Below, piece by piece: positions 22,804-34,583 of a stretch of DNA of 64,000 bases (its first letter is position 1; the number at the start of each line of letters is the position of its first letter). A model generated the notes under the pieces. That model did no database searches and was not told the DNA's origin. It saw only the letters and a program-made list of their open reading frames with translations. The position numbers and the translations under genes were made by a program. This DNA is from Amphiura filiformis (Eukaryota; Echinodermata; Ophiuroidea; Amphilepidida; Amphiuridae): positions 86,124,148 through 86,188,147 of the forward strand of contig NC_092630.1 in NCBI RefSeq assembly GCF_039555335.1, in the 5' to 3' direction.

Positions 22804-25525
22804 ATGGCTGTAAAAGCTACAATGAATAAAGGATTTAGGAACCCAGACAACATCGGACATCTTCGCAACACGAGAATGTCGGAGTTGAGCACGGAGGTTC
22901 GCGCACAAAATCTTGCCCATTCCGTTGCATTGAGAAAGCAACTAAACAACTGGTATAAAGAACAACATATTGCTGTTCATAAGTTATCTCATGGCCAACA
23001 AAAGGTCTTCAGGAATCTCATAAAGGTAAGAATAAAATTACTTCTTGCATAAAAAACTACAAGGAAATAAAATATTATTAATATATGCAAATATCGTTAT
23101 AGTTATTGTTTTGTATATACTTTTGTATTATACTGCATATTGACAATATCTGAGATTTGGGAGAAGTTATAAATAAGAATTTATTAAAATCTGAATTTTG
23201 TATCCATTTGCCTCACTATCATGTCATCATCTGGATACACGCACTGGTACGTATGTTTGGGCTATATAGCGCTTATTTTCTTATTATTTTGTCTTGTTTC
23301 AGGTACAAAACGACAAGCGTCGAATTGAACGACAAACTCACATTAAAAAGCAAGAGGAGCTCCGACAAACGTTACGAGAGAGGGCACAGAAACAGAAGGA
23401 AGAAGCTCTTAAGAAAGCTATGGAATTGGACATGCTATCATTAGCAATAGGAGTAACCAACAGTGTTAGTTATGACAACAAACCAGAACATGATAACCTA
23501 GTTAAGAAATCAACGACACAAAAACTACCTAAAATTAAAGAAATTACTGATTTCAAGAGTAAAACCGACGGACAAGCAATGGGTTCAAAAAGAAAGCACG
23601 AGCGTAGTATATCATTAGAGCCATTAGATCCCAAACGTCCGACACGTTCTTCTGGATTTCCAGCAATAAGCAAAATGAATAAATCTGAAGTTCTACCCGT
23701 CATACAGAATGGTTTCAAGGATTATTCCACGCCGCAAACTGATTTTGACATCATTGCTGCGGTATCAGAAGCCAATGGAATTGAAGAGGCAGAAGAGACC
23801 AATGAAAACCTTAAAGACATTTCTCATAGAGCAGCTGGTGCGTTAAGTACACCGCATTTTCAGCAGCCAAAAACTGCTGCAGATGCAGAAGATGATTTCA
23901 AGAACGATGACAATGCAGATATGGTGGACAAAACCAATGAGGATGAATTTAATACAATGTGGACTCCTAGTCAAAGTCGAACAAGTCTAGATAGGGGTAG
24001 TACTGTATCCCCGAGTACTGTAAAGATCGCCATTGTAAGAGATACGTCTTCTCCTCATCTATTGCCAGAACTGAACAAGACACCTGTGCTTAAAAATATC
24101 AAAATTAACTCAAAACAATACGATAAAGATAAAGAAAAACCTCAGCAGCAATCGCACAAATTAACCAACAATAATATGAATTCAAACCAAGTATTGCCAC
24201 CGATTACTAGTGAAATGGCAAATGCAAATAACGGTACTGATAATCCATTACAACTTGCGACACACAATCGTAAACATTCTGTTACATCGAGTACGAAAAG
24301 TGTCAAGAAAAGACGGAAACTAAAGGAAAGACAATCTTTAATTGACGATATGCATAGATATCATATAAGTATTGCAGATACCAGGAGATACACTATACCC
24401 AAATACGAACCACCTGTTGTTGAGAGTGTGGTCAAGTATACCAAGACCAGTCAAGGAAGCTTCGTCTCGAGTGACGTCGCAGTGAAACCAGCAGCAAATG
24501 ACTTCAAGCTGCCATCGAAGAAGTCTCAGTATTTGCTCGAGAAAGCACTGCGATGGGAACAGGCACAGGTGGAACCACGTCAGACAAAACTTGAGCATTT
24601 CTACGGGCAAGTCAGTGATCACATAGGTAAGTATTATATCTATAAATACTTTCCCTTTCCCCTTTTCTTCACCTTTCCTTTCCCCTCTTCTTGTTATTCA
24701 AAACGTACATTTAACAATGGGAAATGTTTTGATGTTTTTCTGGGGCTTTGCTACGGAACTAATACCAATGGTTGTAATCTATAATCAGTTTACTTATCAT
24801 GATATCTCAGTCATAGGTTACGATAATTACGATAATATTGTTTTATTTGTCAAGCCGTTGCACAGGTATAATTATAAATCCTAACAACTAATGGCACGAT
24901 CACGTACCTGGTAATCTGCAATCCCGCCAAATTCTTTAGCTTAATATCTTATATATGGTACAGAATATAGGGTACAAAATACCCTGAAATGGTATGGTAT
25001 ATAAAACGTGGAAGATTCTTTAAGGTTCCTTGTTTAACACGATACAGAGCACAAATTTGCGTTTGGAGAGGACGGGCGTATCTTATATTAATATCAGACC
25101 TAATCTCTAATTGAACTCAAATCTCAAGGCTTTTAGTAATGCAATTCAGACGTATTCATCATGTTGTAGGCCTGTATCTATTTTATTTTGTACTTTTATT
25201 CCGTTTTTTCCAAACAGATAAATCCAATAAGTCAAGCATTCCGAAGCCTAAAGTTACTGAGCCTAAGGACACCTTACCAGCAATAAAACTAAAAACTACC
25301 ATACACAGCCGTACATTTGGTAATTCTTTGGAAGGCTTCCATCTTCAACAAGATGTGCATGATCTACGCAACTGTCGTTACCTGAGATTCAAGGGCACTA
25401 GTCTGCCACAAACATTAGCCGATTCGGAGCAGCCTTCTAATGTGGGTCCTTACAGAATGAAATCAACGAGTTGGGGACAGGCAGAAGTATCAAGATACAA
25501 CGCCAAACATGCCAAAAAACGATAG
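22804..25525 (+). CDS. unrecognised basic coiled-coil protein, three exons, 617 residues
   Basis: Exons 22804-23025, 23303-24626 and 25218-25525 have consensus GT-AG borders and phases 0 and 1; together they give 618 codons with no internal stop. The ATG is the first in frame after a TGA at 22783. Residues ~20-130 are charged and predicted helical (LRNTRMSELSTEVRAQNLAH.., then QKQKEEALKKAMELDM), likely coiled coil. The middle (~140-400) is low-complexity and polar with an acidic patch near 269-290. A Lys/Arg cluster VKKRRKLKER near 406-415 resembles a nuclear localisation signal. The last exon ends KHAKKR. No enzyme motif or membrane segment is visible. I do not recognise the family. The even splicing and long frame make the gene model sound; the function is unknown. 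Confidence 0.85.
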
Positions 25526-25583
25526 ATATAAGCAATGATAAATTTTGTGTTGTATGCCTAATTCTTGTAACGTCTGCAACTTA

Positions 25584-25612
25584 AATAAAAATTCCTTTAA
25601 AAAGGAAATGGG
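25584..25612 (+). terminator. AATAAA poly(A) signal inside a small palindromic repeat
   Basis: AATAAA at 25584-25589 lies 59 bases after the stop codon of the coiled-coil gene. It runs directly into the palindrome ATTCCTTTAAAAAGGAA. The same AATAAA-plus-palindrome unit occurs on the minus strand at about 7240-7270 and 61535-61560. Confidence 0.6.
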
Positions 25613-25945
25613 CGTACCAAACAATTTTACGTTATGACTTTGAGTTCACCTAGCAGATCGCGGAACTGAGATGTTTTATTATTTAATTTGCCGAATTAGT
25701 TTTGTTGTTTGTATTGTTTCCCTCATACAACTCATTGACCATGTTGACGAACGGTCAATATGATTGTTAAACAGGTACAAATAAAGAAAAAATTCGTCAA
25801 AAATAAAAGATCCGTGTATTGCGTTCAATATTTATGAAACGTTGATGATGAGAAGCTTCTAATTGTCTAGATTCTGAGACTGAAATATTGGCATTGCACA
25901 AAGAACACCTGCAGATGTAATGTAAAAATCAACACTATAACCGCT

Positions 25946-26115
25946 CTATACTAAAATGCAGTAAACCTTTGACGAGCGCGTATTGTAAGGATACATCGCG
26001 TATTTACTGCGTTGCACGCACTTGTCTATGATTGGATGCTGAGGCGATCTGTTGTTGCCGAGTGGAAATTTATGAATGAACTGTGCGCCGTAAGGTTTGC
26101 TGCATTTTAGTATAG
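25946..26115. mobile_element. 170-bp MITE, CTATACTAAAATGCAG ends
   Basis: The inverted ends CTATACTAAAATGCAGTAAA (25946) and TGCTGCATTTTAGTATAG (26115) bound a non-coding body. A related copy in the opposite orientation lies at 56705-56880, sharing the CAACAACAGAT and GACAAGTGC blocks. Confidence 0.75.
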
Positions 26116-26165
26116 TCGGTGTAACAAATCAGCGTCACTCTCGAGTAAATTATTATAAGTACTAA

Positions 26166-26372
26166 GTAAAGAGATCAAAAAGTACAGAAATTGAAACAAA
26201 TGGAACTTATGTTTCGTTGACACGACGTTTCGTCCGAAAGCATCGGACATCATCAGGTCTTCTTAACGTTTCTAACTAGTAACTTTGGGAATGGTTTCGG
26301 ACGAAACGTCGTGTCAACGAAACGCAAGTTCCAGTATTTGATTCAATTTCTGTACTTTTGATTTATCAACTG
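26166..26372. mobile_element. inverted-repeat element with GACGAAACGTCGTG arms
   Basis: The arms of about 70 bases are inverted: GTTGACACGACGTTTCGTCC at about 26215 pairs with GGACGAAACGTCGTGTCAAC at about 26303, and outward the AGTACAGAAATTGAA blocks also pair. The loop is about 50 bases. Non-coding. Confidence 0.7.
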
Positions 26373-26651
26373 GATGAATAATCTGCACCAAGATATTAAG
26401 TAAAGAGATTGTTCAACAGGAGGTTGAAAAAATACGAACGTTTTGTATTGAACATAGTGTCATTTTGAATGATCTTAATATAACTTGCTCGGAAGTTACG
26501 CTGATTTGGTGCACCTAGCGGTTAGGATTATGCCATTATCAAATTGTTATGTAGGCCTGCAGTTTCGCGCATATCATGCATATTGAAAAAATCCGGGTGG
26601 CCAAATAAATTTGGGACACAACTAAATTTTTCTAAATTCAAATCACATTAA

Positions 26652-27316
26652 GGGATCTGGAATGAGCGTTTAAATTATGCGTTTCGACAGTATTTTTTGT
26701 GGGACATGAGAGCACCTCAGACGTATCGAATTGCATTCTGAATACAAAGCATGTCTTTCTGATATCAAATAATTTTCATTTTTGAAATTCACGATATAAT
26801 ACAAATTTTATGACAAATTATTAAAATTTGATATTTTTCAAATTTTTGATATATAACAGTCCTCGAAATAAATTTTATAAATCTAATGATATATTCTTAA
26901 AGTATATGTAGCTGGGAGGAAAAGCCGACGATCAATTGAAAATTTTGACCTTTTATATTGAAGATATGGATTTTTTCCCAAAAAAGACCCATTTTTTGTT
27001 GGTGTTTTGGGAAAGAAAATCCATATCTTCAATACGAAAGGTCAACATTTTCAATTGATCGTCGGCTTTTCATCCCACCTACATACACTTTAAGTATAAA
27101 TCATCAGATTTATAAAGTTTACTTCAAGTACTGTTAAATATCAAAAATATCAATTTTAATGATTTGCCATAAAATGTGTATTACATTGCGAATTTCACAA
27201 AATCAAAATTATTTGATATCAGAAGGACATTCTTCGTATTCAGAATGCAATTCGATATGTCTGATGTGCTCTAATGTCCCACAATAAATACTGTCCAAAC
27301 GTTCATATCCCTTCCC
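26652..27316. mobile_element. 665-bp fold-back element with TTAA target duplication
   Basis: A long palindrome with arms of about 310 bases folds around a short loop near 26990, flanked by TTAA on both sides (26648-26651 and 27317-27320). The ends are GGGATCTGGAATGAGC and TCATATCCCTTCCC. TTAA duplication suggests piggyBac-type mobilisation (inference). Other copies: 62390-63027, the split one at 1357-3226, and a fragment at about 52085-52150. Confidence 0.8.
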
Positions 27317-27320
27317 TTAA

Positions 27321-28387
27321 CTCGCCAAAAACGATTGTTCGCCTACAGAATTGATTTCGGCGAATGATGATAACCAAATTAGATCCAATCCAGGAATCCA
27401 ATGCATGCAATGATACAATAATATTTGTTATGCACACATCAAAGCTTATTTTAAAATAATAATGTTGTCACAAATTCTGCGTGCTCGGGTGATAAATTTA
27501 TTATAATTAACTGATAAATTTCATGAGTGGAAATTTGCCGATCATTTCAGATTTATCTCGTTAATATTGGATAATGCAAATGGTCAATGGTTACATGTTT
27601 TCCCATTTTCCTGACGGTCCTATATTTAGACGGGACTTTTTTCAATGATTTTGGAATAGTAAACTGTTGATTTACAAATGTATAGCATAAATTGGGTTTA
27701 GCAATTTACAAATGTCAAAATAAACCCGACGACAATCATGACAATGTATACAATAACTGGTAAAGAATATGCTTACAAAATGTTAATGTTGATCAATACT
27801 GTTAATGAATACATTACAAAACGCTGTGCAATAAATCATTAAATGGAAAGACCCCCTGAACGACTAGCTTTTGTATGTAGAAGGAAGTTCATGGGAATAA
27901 TTAAATACGTATTACCAAAAGCTATATTTCTTGTTCAATTGATAGAGTCAAGAAAGGCAATATGATGATAGATTAGTAGCCTCAAGTCTTCGTAGTTCAA
28001 ACCAGTCCGGCGCAGTCACACATCCGGACTAAGAACAGACCTATATACTTATCATGCAGCCCTGTATCATATAAATACATCATGGTACGGTGGATAAGGG
28101 TTAAAATAAAACCTTTCCGAGATATATATCCCGAGGGGTGGGTAGGGGGGGTAGGTGGGTATGATATTTTCACAACAGTACAAGCCGGGAGTACAAGCAG
28201 TATAGGCGTAAGTCGTTTTCTCGGCACATCCAAGCTCTGGAAAACGAACCTTATCATCAAGTGTGTCTTTTAATATAAATTTAGACGCAGAGCATGTCTA
28301 TGAGCAAAGATGTAGGCCTATTATATAATAGACATCATTCTGTTTCAGCGCGTTAAATTTGAGTAGGGGTGTGGGTGTATGGGGGTG
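27321..28387. other. intergenic, nothing recognised
   Basis: AT-rich sequence without coding or repeat features that I can name. Confidence 0.4.
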
Positions 28388-29051
28388 CACCGCAAAAACT
28401 CCGGTGTTGAATATGCAACACCGAGCTGGTGTTGAAACTTCTGGTGTCAATTTACGGTGTTAGATTGTTAGATTAACACCACGTGGTGTCAATACAAAAT
28501 CTTAAATGTGCACTGACTGCATGGACTTTTTGTAGATCTAAGTGATCTATTATTTGGGGGGAAACTAACAGAAGCAAACAGAAACAATTCAAGCTCATTG
28601 ATTAAGATGTTAACAATGATTAAAGATGATAATTTCAACACCCGTAACAGTGTCACTTCTACACCAAAGAGTGTGGACCTCTCAGAACACCGCCGCAGTG
28701 TTAAATATGTTCCATAAACACCCAGTGGTGTTTAATTTTACACCACAGTGGTGTTGAATATAGGAGATTCAGGCAAAAGGATCAAATCAACACCCAGCGG
28801 TGTTGAATAGGAAATTAACCCCGGAAAAAGGATCAAATCAACACCCAGCGGTGTTGAATAGGAAATTAACACCGGAAAAAGGATCAAATTAACACCAGGA
28901 TACAATGTCAAAATAACACTTCGTAGTGTCAAAACAACACTTAGCAGTGTTTCATTAACACCGAAAAGTGTGAACCTCTCAGAACACCATGCACGCCGGT
29001 GTTAAAATCAACACCCTCGGTGTTACTTTTAACACCGACGTTTTTGCAGTG
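28388..29051. mobile_element. CACTG-ended element packed with ACACC/GGTGT motifs (CACTA-like)
   Basis: The ends CACCGCAAAAACTCCGGTGT (28388) and ACCGACGTTTTTGCAGTG (ending 29051) are inverted. The interior holds over 20 AACACC/GGTGTT motifs in both orientations and a tandem duplication of about 58 bases near 28780-28890. CACTG termini plus dense subterminal repeats are characteristic of EnSpm/CACTA elements. No transposase, so non-autonomous. Confidence 0.7.
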
Positions 29052-30109
29052 TGGGTGGGGGTGTGGGTGTGCAGTGTGTGTGTGTTGGAGGGGGTGGACG
29101 GGGCTCTTACCATTATTTAAAAAAATCCTTCTCGTGGTACACCAGGATGTGGAAAACGCACTATACCATTAATTTTGCTGTTTCCGGGAATGAATTAAAC
29201 ACGTCAAATGAAGCAGAAGCCGTATACAAGTGGTCGAGATTTGGGGAATATGTGGGTGTAATGTTACTAATAAAATAACTAAATACTGTATGTCCAACAG
29301 TAAATCGTTTTCATGGCGCATCCAGGATCTGGAAAACGTACTCTATCATCAAATTTGGTATTTCATAGAATCTACATAACTTAGCGATGAATGCGTGGGT
29401 GGATGGGGTGCTGTGTGGTGGCTATATCGCTAATGCCCTGCGGAACCACTTACGGGTTTACGAGCCAATTATGGGTTCAAGTACAACCTTATAGATGGAG
29501 ACAAGTTTGCTCCAAAAGGAAAAAACTCTGTGTGTGATTTCTAAGGTATGAAGTTCGCGTATGTGTGTAAGTTTGTCTACGGTGTTTGTGTGTGCAGTGC
29601 ATAGTAAATGGTTGGAGGCATAAACATGAAACCTCACATTCCAACTGGGGACATAAGTTACCTTTAAAGATGCAATCAACCCAAGGAAATAACCCAAATG
29701 GAGGCTACATTAGCAATTAGGAGCTATTAGGGGCTGTGCAATAACCCTGGGGAGAGTAATTTATTTTTTTGTTTGGGGGGGGGGGGCAAGAATGTTTTTC
29801 TGAAACGGGAAGGTTTAGCGATTTTAGGCACACCTTCATGGAGCACCTTTTAAATAAAATGCTCTAAAAAGGCTTTGAAGAACAGTACGGAAACGCTCAA
29901 ATATGCTAATTTTCCTGCTCGCAACGTGATGGGCCATTGTATAGCTGTTTACCTCCCGTTTGAAGCTCCTGGTTGGAAATAACATGTTCAGGAAGGGCAT
30001 TCCATAAGCTGGCAGACAAAGAGAAAATTATTTCTTGTCGCCGTCACAAGTGAAATAGGCCTAAGGAGAGAAATGATGTGGATGATCATGAAGCTACTCC
30101 CCATTCCAG
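29052..30109. other. no gene; dispersed G-rich repeat at 29735-29930
   Basis: GT-rich simple sequence follows the CACTA-like element. 29735-29930 is a relative of the repeat at 11786-12160. Nothing else recognised. Confidence 0.4.
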
Positions 30110-30660
30110 AAAAATACAGTACTGATTTTTTTTTTTTTTAAAAAAATATTACCCGGTTTTGTCAAAAGAAACATAGCTAAATCTTAATCCTTTAGCTACT
30201 TCTAACTGGCAATATAAGTCAAATTTTAATAGTTTTGTAATTTGAGGGGAAATAGGCCAAAAAAGTGCATTTTGCAAGATTTCTTACAATTTCAGTCACA
30301 AAATTCAAAGACTTGGCACAAGTTTAAGCATTCAAAGTCTTGAGTATAGGCTATGAATTTGCTCATAATTTCAATGTTTTATGTTAATTTTGATAACTGG
30401 TTTTAAAAGGTATTAGAAAAATGCATTTTCCAACAATTAGGATGCCTAATCTGAAATTAGTTTTAGTACAAGTCTTTGGGCTTGATTGTCACAGCATACG
30501 AAAAAACACCCTAAAAACGCACGGTTTTGGCCCTTATTTCCAAAAATTGGCCAAGTATTACTTTATTGCCAGTTAGAACTAAAGGATTAGGATTTAGCTA
30601 TGTTTCCTTTGGGAGAATTTGATAATATTTTTTAATCCCAAAAAATGAGTGCTGTATATT
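30110..30660. mobile_element. TIR element, ~550 bp
   Basis: The outer ~110 bases are inverted: AAACATAGCTAAATCTTAAT near 30170 pairs with ATTAGGATTTAGCTATGTTT near 30586, and AATACAGTACTGATTTTT with the AGTGCTGTATATTTT end. AT-rich and non-coding. Confidence 0.65.
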
Positions 30661-32503
30661 TTAACTTTCACATCAAGGTTTATGATCTATCATCTCAGGA
30701 ACGCAGGAGGCGTGTTGAACTGTATGAAGCTCTAACCCCTTCCCCCTCACACACACACCCCCACCCACATAATTATACCACCACCCACAGGTCGTGATCA
30801 CAGTTTTCCGAGTAGGTGTTACATTTTTGTGAATAATCTAATGGAAATTGCACTTCAGCAGCATCAGAGGGGGGTGGGGTGGAGCAAGGGGGACCGACGG
30901 GTTTGCCCTGAAATAAAATGTCTTTTTCTTCGCTGATTAATGCTCCATGAGTGGTACAACTTGCGATACCCAAGGTCAAAGTTTATACAAGGTCAAATTG
31001 AAAATTGTTCAAATTTAGTCTATTAAAACCATACCAAATCATTCCAAGGATTCGGAAAATAGTTTAACCAATCTACGACTATTGTAGTTGCATTTAGGGA
31101 TCTACACGGGATAAAGCAGAAATATGCAAGTTCTTACTGTAATAACAAATCTGAAGAATAGTTTGTACTACCTAGGATGACCCGTTACTATGCAGCACAC
31201 CAAAAATAAGTCATTGAATAAGTCATAACCCATTGAGTGCTATTAATGATGACATATTTTAAACAAGTCGTTCCAGGAAGTTCAACCTATATTTTTAGAA
31301 ATATATTTGACATAACAGGATCAACTATTTGATTTTATAAACCGTTTTTCTCTTCTATTTAGACCCCAGTGGATCGTCAAAATAAACTGTTTTCTTCTCA
31401 TAACACCCAAACGATTAATCATACAATCAGAGGAACATTTTGGTATAGGTATAGACATTTGAGCCATTTATAATTGTGAAGCTTGTATAAACTTTGAATT
31501 CTTGATTGCCTAAGTTGACAGTTGTACCCCCCCCCCCATCTCATTTTGTACCACACATAGAGCAATTATCAGCAATGGAAAACACTATAAAAAGCATCTA
31601 ACCAGCCAAAGCCAATAGTTTGCAGCTGGACTATTATATAACAAAATGATGAAAGCAATGAAGGTGTTTTTTTAAAAGAAACAGGCTAATCTAGAACCCT
31701 CTTCCAATACATGTAATTTCAGGTTCTACATTTTTGTAGACAATTCTCAAATCTGAAGAAAGTCCTGGCTACTAGTATACTACAGGCAATAATCAAACTA
31801 GTGGTTCTGTTATATTTCACACAATATACGTTGTTACATGCAAATTGTCAAAGTCGCTTTTTTATTGTCAACAAGACAAAATACACAATGTTTTAACAAT
31901 AGCACAATATCAGGTGTGAGAGTCCATTTGTGTGTGGGGTATTCTAAATCTTTGGGAAAAGCTATATACAGAATAATACATTACATTCCAAAATGTGCTT
32001 TATAAGAGTTGAATTAATACAAACATATTCCATACAATAGCAATGTAAATATCACATCCACTGCTCATACATTACTTAATATTTCAGCTTTCATTATTAC
32101 ATCTATTTGCGGATTTCAAGAGTCACATGTCAATTCACACTCAATGTATATGTATAGGTATACAACTTTTTAAATTTTTTTGCAAAAAAATGAGAAAAAA
32201 AGTCTAGGGTCAGGCCTAGTCGGTCGGGTTACGCCAATCAAACAATTTTTTATTTAGGCCTCATTAACAAGTTACACCACTTTTATTTGATGCATTTCTG
32301 AAACTTGACAAGACAACAAAATGGGCTATTCCAGATGATATCCATACACCCCTAATGGAAGACATGAACTTAACAGGGCGTGTGAATTTCAAATGGGGCT
32401 ACTACCTGAATGGTGACTCAATTGGAAATCTACACCCCCACCCCCCGTGTGTGGGAGATTAAGGTGATGTGGATGGAGTATGGATTTCAACTGGCATAGC
32501 CTA
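30661..32503. other. intergenic, nothing recognised
   Basis: No credible gene. A C-homopolymer is at about 31528. 32320-32440 resembles the GGGCTGTTCCAGA-type dispersed repeat. Confidence 0.4.
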
Positions 32504-32686
32504 AAGTTAATTTTTTATTATTTCCATGGTCCAGGTTCGCACTGGTGATTGGCGATCGCATAGAAGTGGCGAAGTCTCCTCCCCTTTTACGCGCCAATGA
32601 ACCAATGGGTAAGCCGTCTTGTTGTCAAGACCGTTAATCAGCCAATCAGCATGATTGTTTATCACCTCTGTGCTCGGCTCATGTCC
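32504..32686 (+). mobile_element. truncated copy of the AAGTTAATTTTT MITE
   Basis: Following TA at 32502, it starts AAGTTAATTTTTTATTA and matches one orientation of 33816-34044 up to the GATTGTTTAT block. It ends where the hairpin element at 32687 begins. Confidence 0.6.
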
Positions 32687-33194
32687 ATGGTGAATGGAAC
32701 ATGTTATTATAATCTCTTCATAATAGAAGCCAATGACCATTCAATAATCTTCTATAGATTTGTAACTACATTAAGGTGGTACTACACTCTGATAAATTTT
32801 GTGACTAATTTTGCATTTTTCTCAAAAAATAACTACACACTGGTAACAGAAGTTATGTATATTATAGGGGCAAGGAATCCAATTACTACACTGGAATTTC
32901 AGCAACTCAAGACAAGCGGTATATTATTTATGATAAGAAAAGAGGTACAGCTAGAATGTACCTCAATTCTTAATAATGAACCACTTGTCTTGAATCACTA
33001 AAATTTCAGTGAAGTAATTGGATTCCTTGCCCCTATAATATACATAACTTTTGTTACCAGTGTGTAGTTATTTAATTAGTCACAACATTTATCAGGGGGT
33101 GTAGTTTTAATGTAGTTACAAAACTATAGAAGATTATTGAATGGTCATTGGCTTCTATTATAAAGAGATTATAATAACACATTCCATTCACCAT
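32687..33194. mobile_element. 508-bp hairpin element
   Basis: The two ends are inverted over about 240 bases each: ATGGTGAATGGAACATGTTA at 32687 and its near-complement ending at 33194, continuing inward through ATAGGGGCAAGGAATCCAAT at about 32865 and its complement near 33020. The ORF of 134 codons across it is a translation of the palindrome. Confidence 0.7.
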
Positions 33195-33815
33195 CAACAA
33201 CATTGAAAGTTAGAAGCCGTAACTCTGAGAATATAGATTTCATCAGTGCCAGAAAGATGTAACACAATACTTATAGGAATACAAAATAATTCCATTATTC
33301 TTCATCATAATTTACATTTGTTATAATGAATAGGATACAGCTTCCAGTTAGAGGACCAAATTTGAGTTAAATCAGAAACATTGTGATTTGTAAATAGGTT
33401 TAGTTCGCAAAAATATAAAAATTAGTTTTTCTCTAAATAGCATTTCTTGAGTTAACATGGTTAAGGCTTATATTGGCAAGAAACTAAGACTTGCAAAGCG
33501 ATCTAAATATTGTAACTCATGATTAACTACAGCAAAATAAAAGGAATATATATATATAAAGAGCTTATTCCCAAACCGTGTTAAGTCGACAACCACATGT
33601 TTCTCATTTACTTGTGCGATGCAATCACAATTACTTTGACGAGTTTGACATTAGCAACAATGAGTTGTACCATCAACAAGCCATTATTTACCACAACAAT
33701 GCTGGTGCAGACTATTGTTCTCATTTGGGAATCAAAGGCCTCACACAGTATTGTTACTGTGCATCATCCACTGTTTGCTTTGTAATGGTGCATCCAACTG
33801 AAATTATAATACCTA

Positions 33816-34044
33816 AAGTTAATTTTTCATTACTTTTGTGGTCCGAGCTGTGCGCCAAGCGTAGACGAGCGTACACACAGAAGAAATAAACAATCACGCT
33901 GATTGGATGATCAATGCACTTGAGAACAAGCCGGTTGACCCATTGGTCGTCGACGGGGGCGCGTAGTGGGCGACCTTGTCACTTCTACGCGATCGCAATT
34001 CACCAGCGTGTACACGGACCACGGAAGTAATAAAAAATTAACTT
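33816..34044. mobile_element. 229-bp MITE with TA duplication
   Basis: The ends AAGTTAATTTTT and AAAAATTAACTT are inverted, flanked by TA at 33814-33815 and 34045-34046, as in Tc1/mariner-type elements. The body is GC-richer than its surroundings and contains GCGATCGC-type blocks. Non-coding. Confidence 0.7.
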
Positions 34045-34108
34045 TATAGCACCACAACCCATTGCAATATCGCACAGGTAAATCTGAATCATGTGTTTGT
34101 GGACTTAA

Positions 34109-34436
34109 AGGGGCATTTCGTGATCCACAGCCTCATCCCCCACTTTTCTAAAAAATAGTTGAGATGTTTGTACCACTGGATACGCCTGGCTACATAATGT
34201 TTATATACCAAATATTTCTTGCCGATTAATTCGTTTAGCAAAAATATCGACAAATCTGGTACACCAGAACAAAATTACAACAGTGGCCTACGGAGCAGCA
34301 GTGTAATACACATAATCATGCGTAACTCGCAAACGCAAAATCGGAATCAGCTGAAATGTTGGGAATAAGGTTTTTTTCGTGGATATCTACTGAAAAATGT
34401 CATAAAAAGAGGATGCAAGGATCACAAAATCCTCCT
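34109..34436. mobile_element. AGGGGCATTTCGTGATC MITE with TTAA duplication, copy 1
   Basis: Flanked by TTAA at 34105-34108 and 34437-34440. The ends AGGGGCATTTCGTGATC and GATCACAAAATCCTCCT are inverted. It shares most of its right half with the copy at 59736-59978. TTAA targeting suggests piggyBac-type mobilisation. Confidence 0.75.
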
Positions 34437-34583
34437 TTAACAGTTTGGAAATAAGCTCTTCATATATTAGCAAGAAACTAAGACTTACAAAGCAATCTAA
34501 ATATTGTAACTCATGATTAACTACAGCAAAATAAAAGTTATTCGTCAAATTAATAGAGAAAACACTGATTACACTCATTCAAC

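Noticed and set aside
32597-33001. 134-codon plus-strand frame
   Set aside because: It spans the 508-bp hairpin element and has no recognisable domain.
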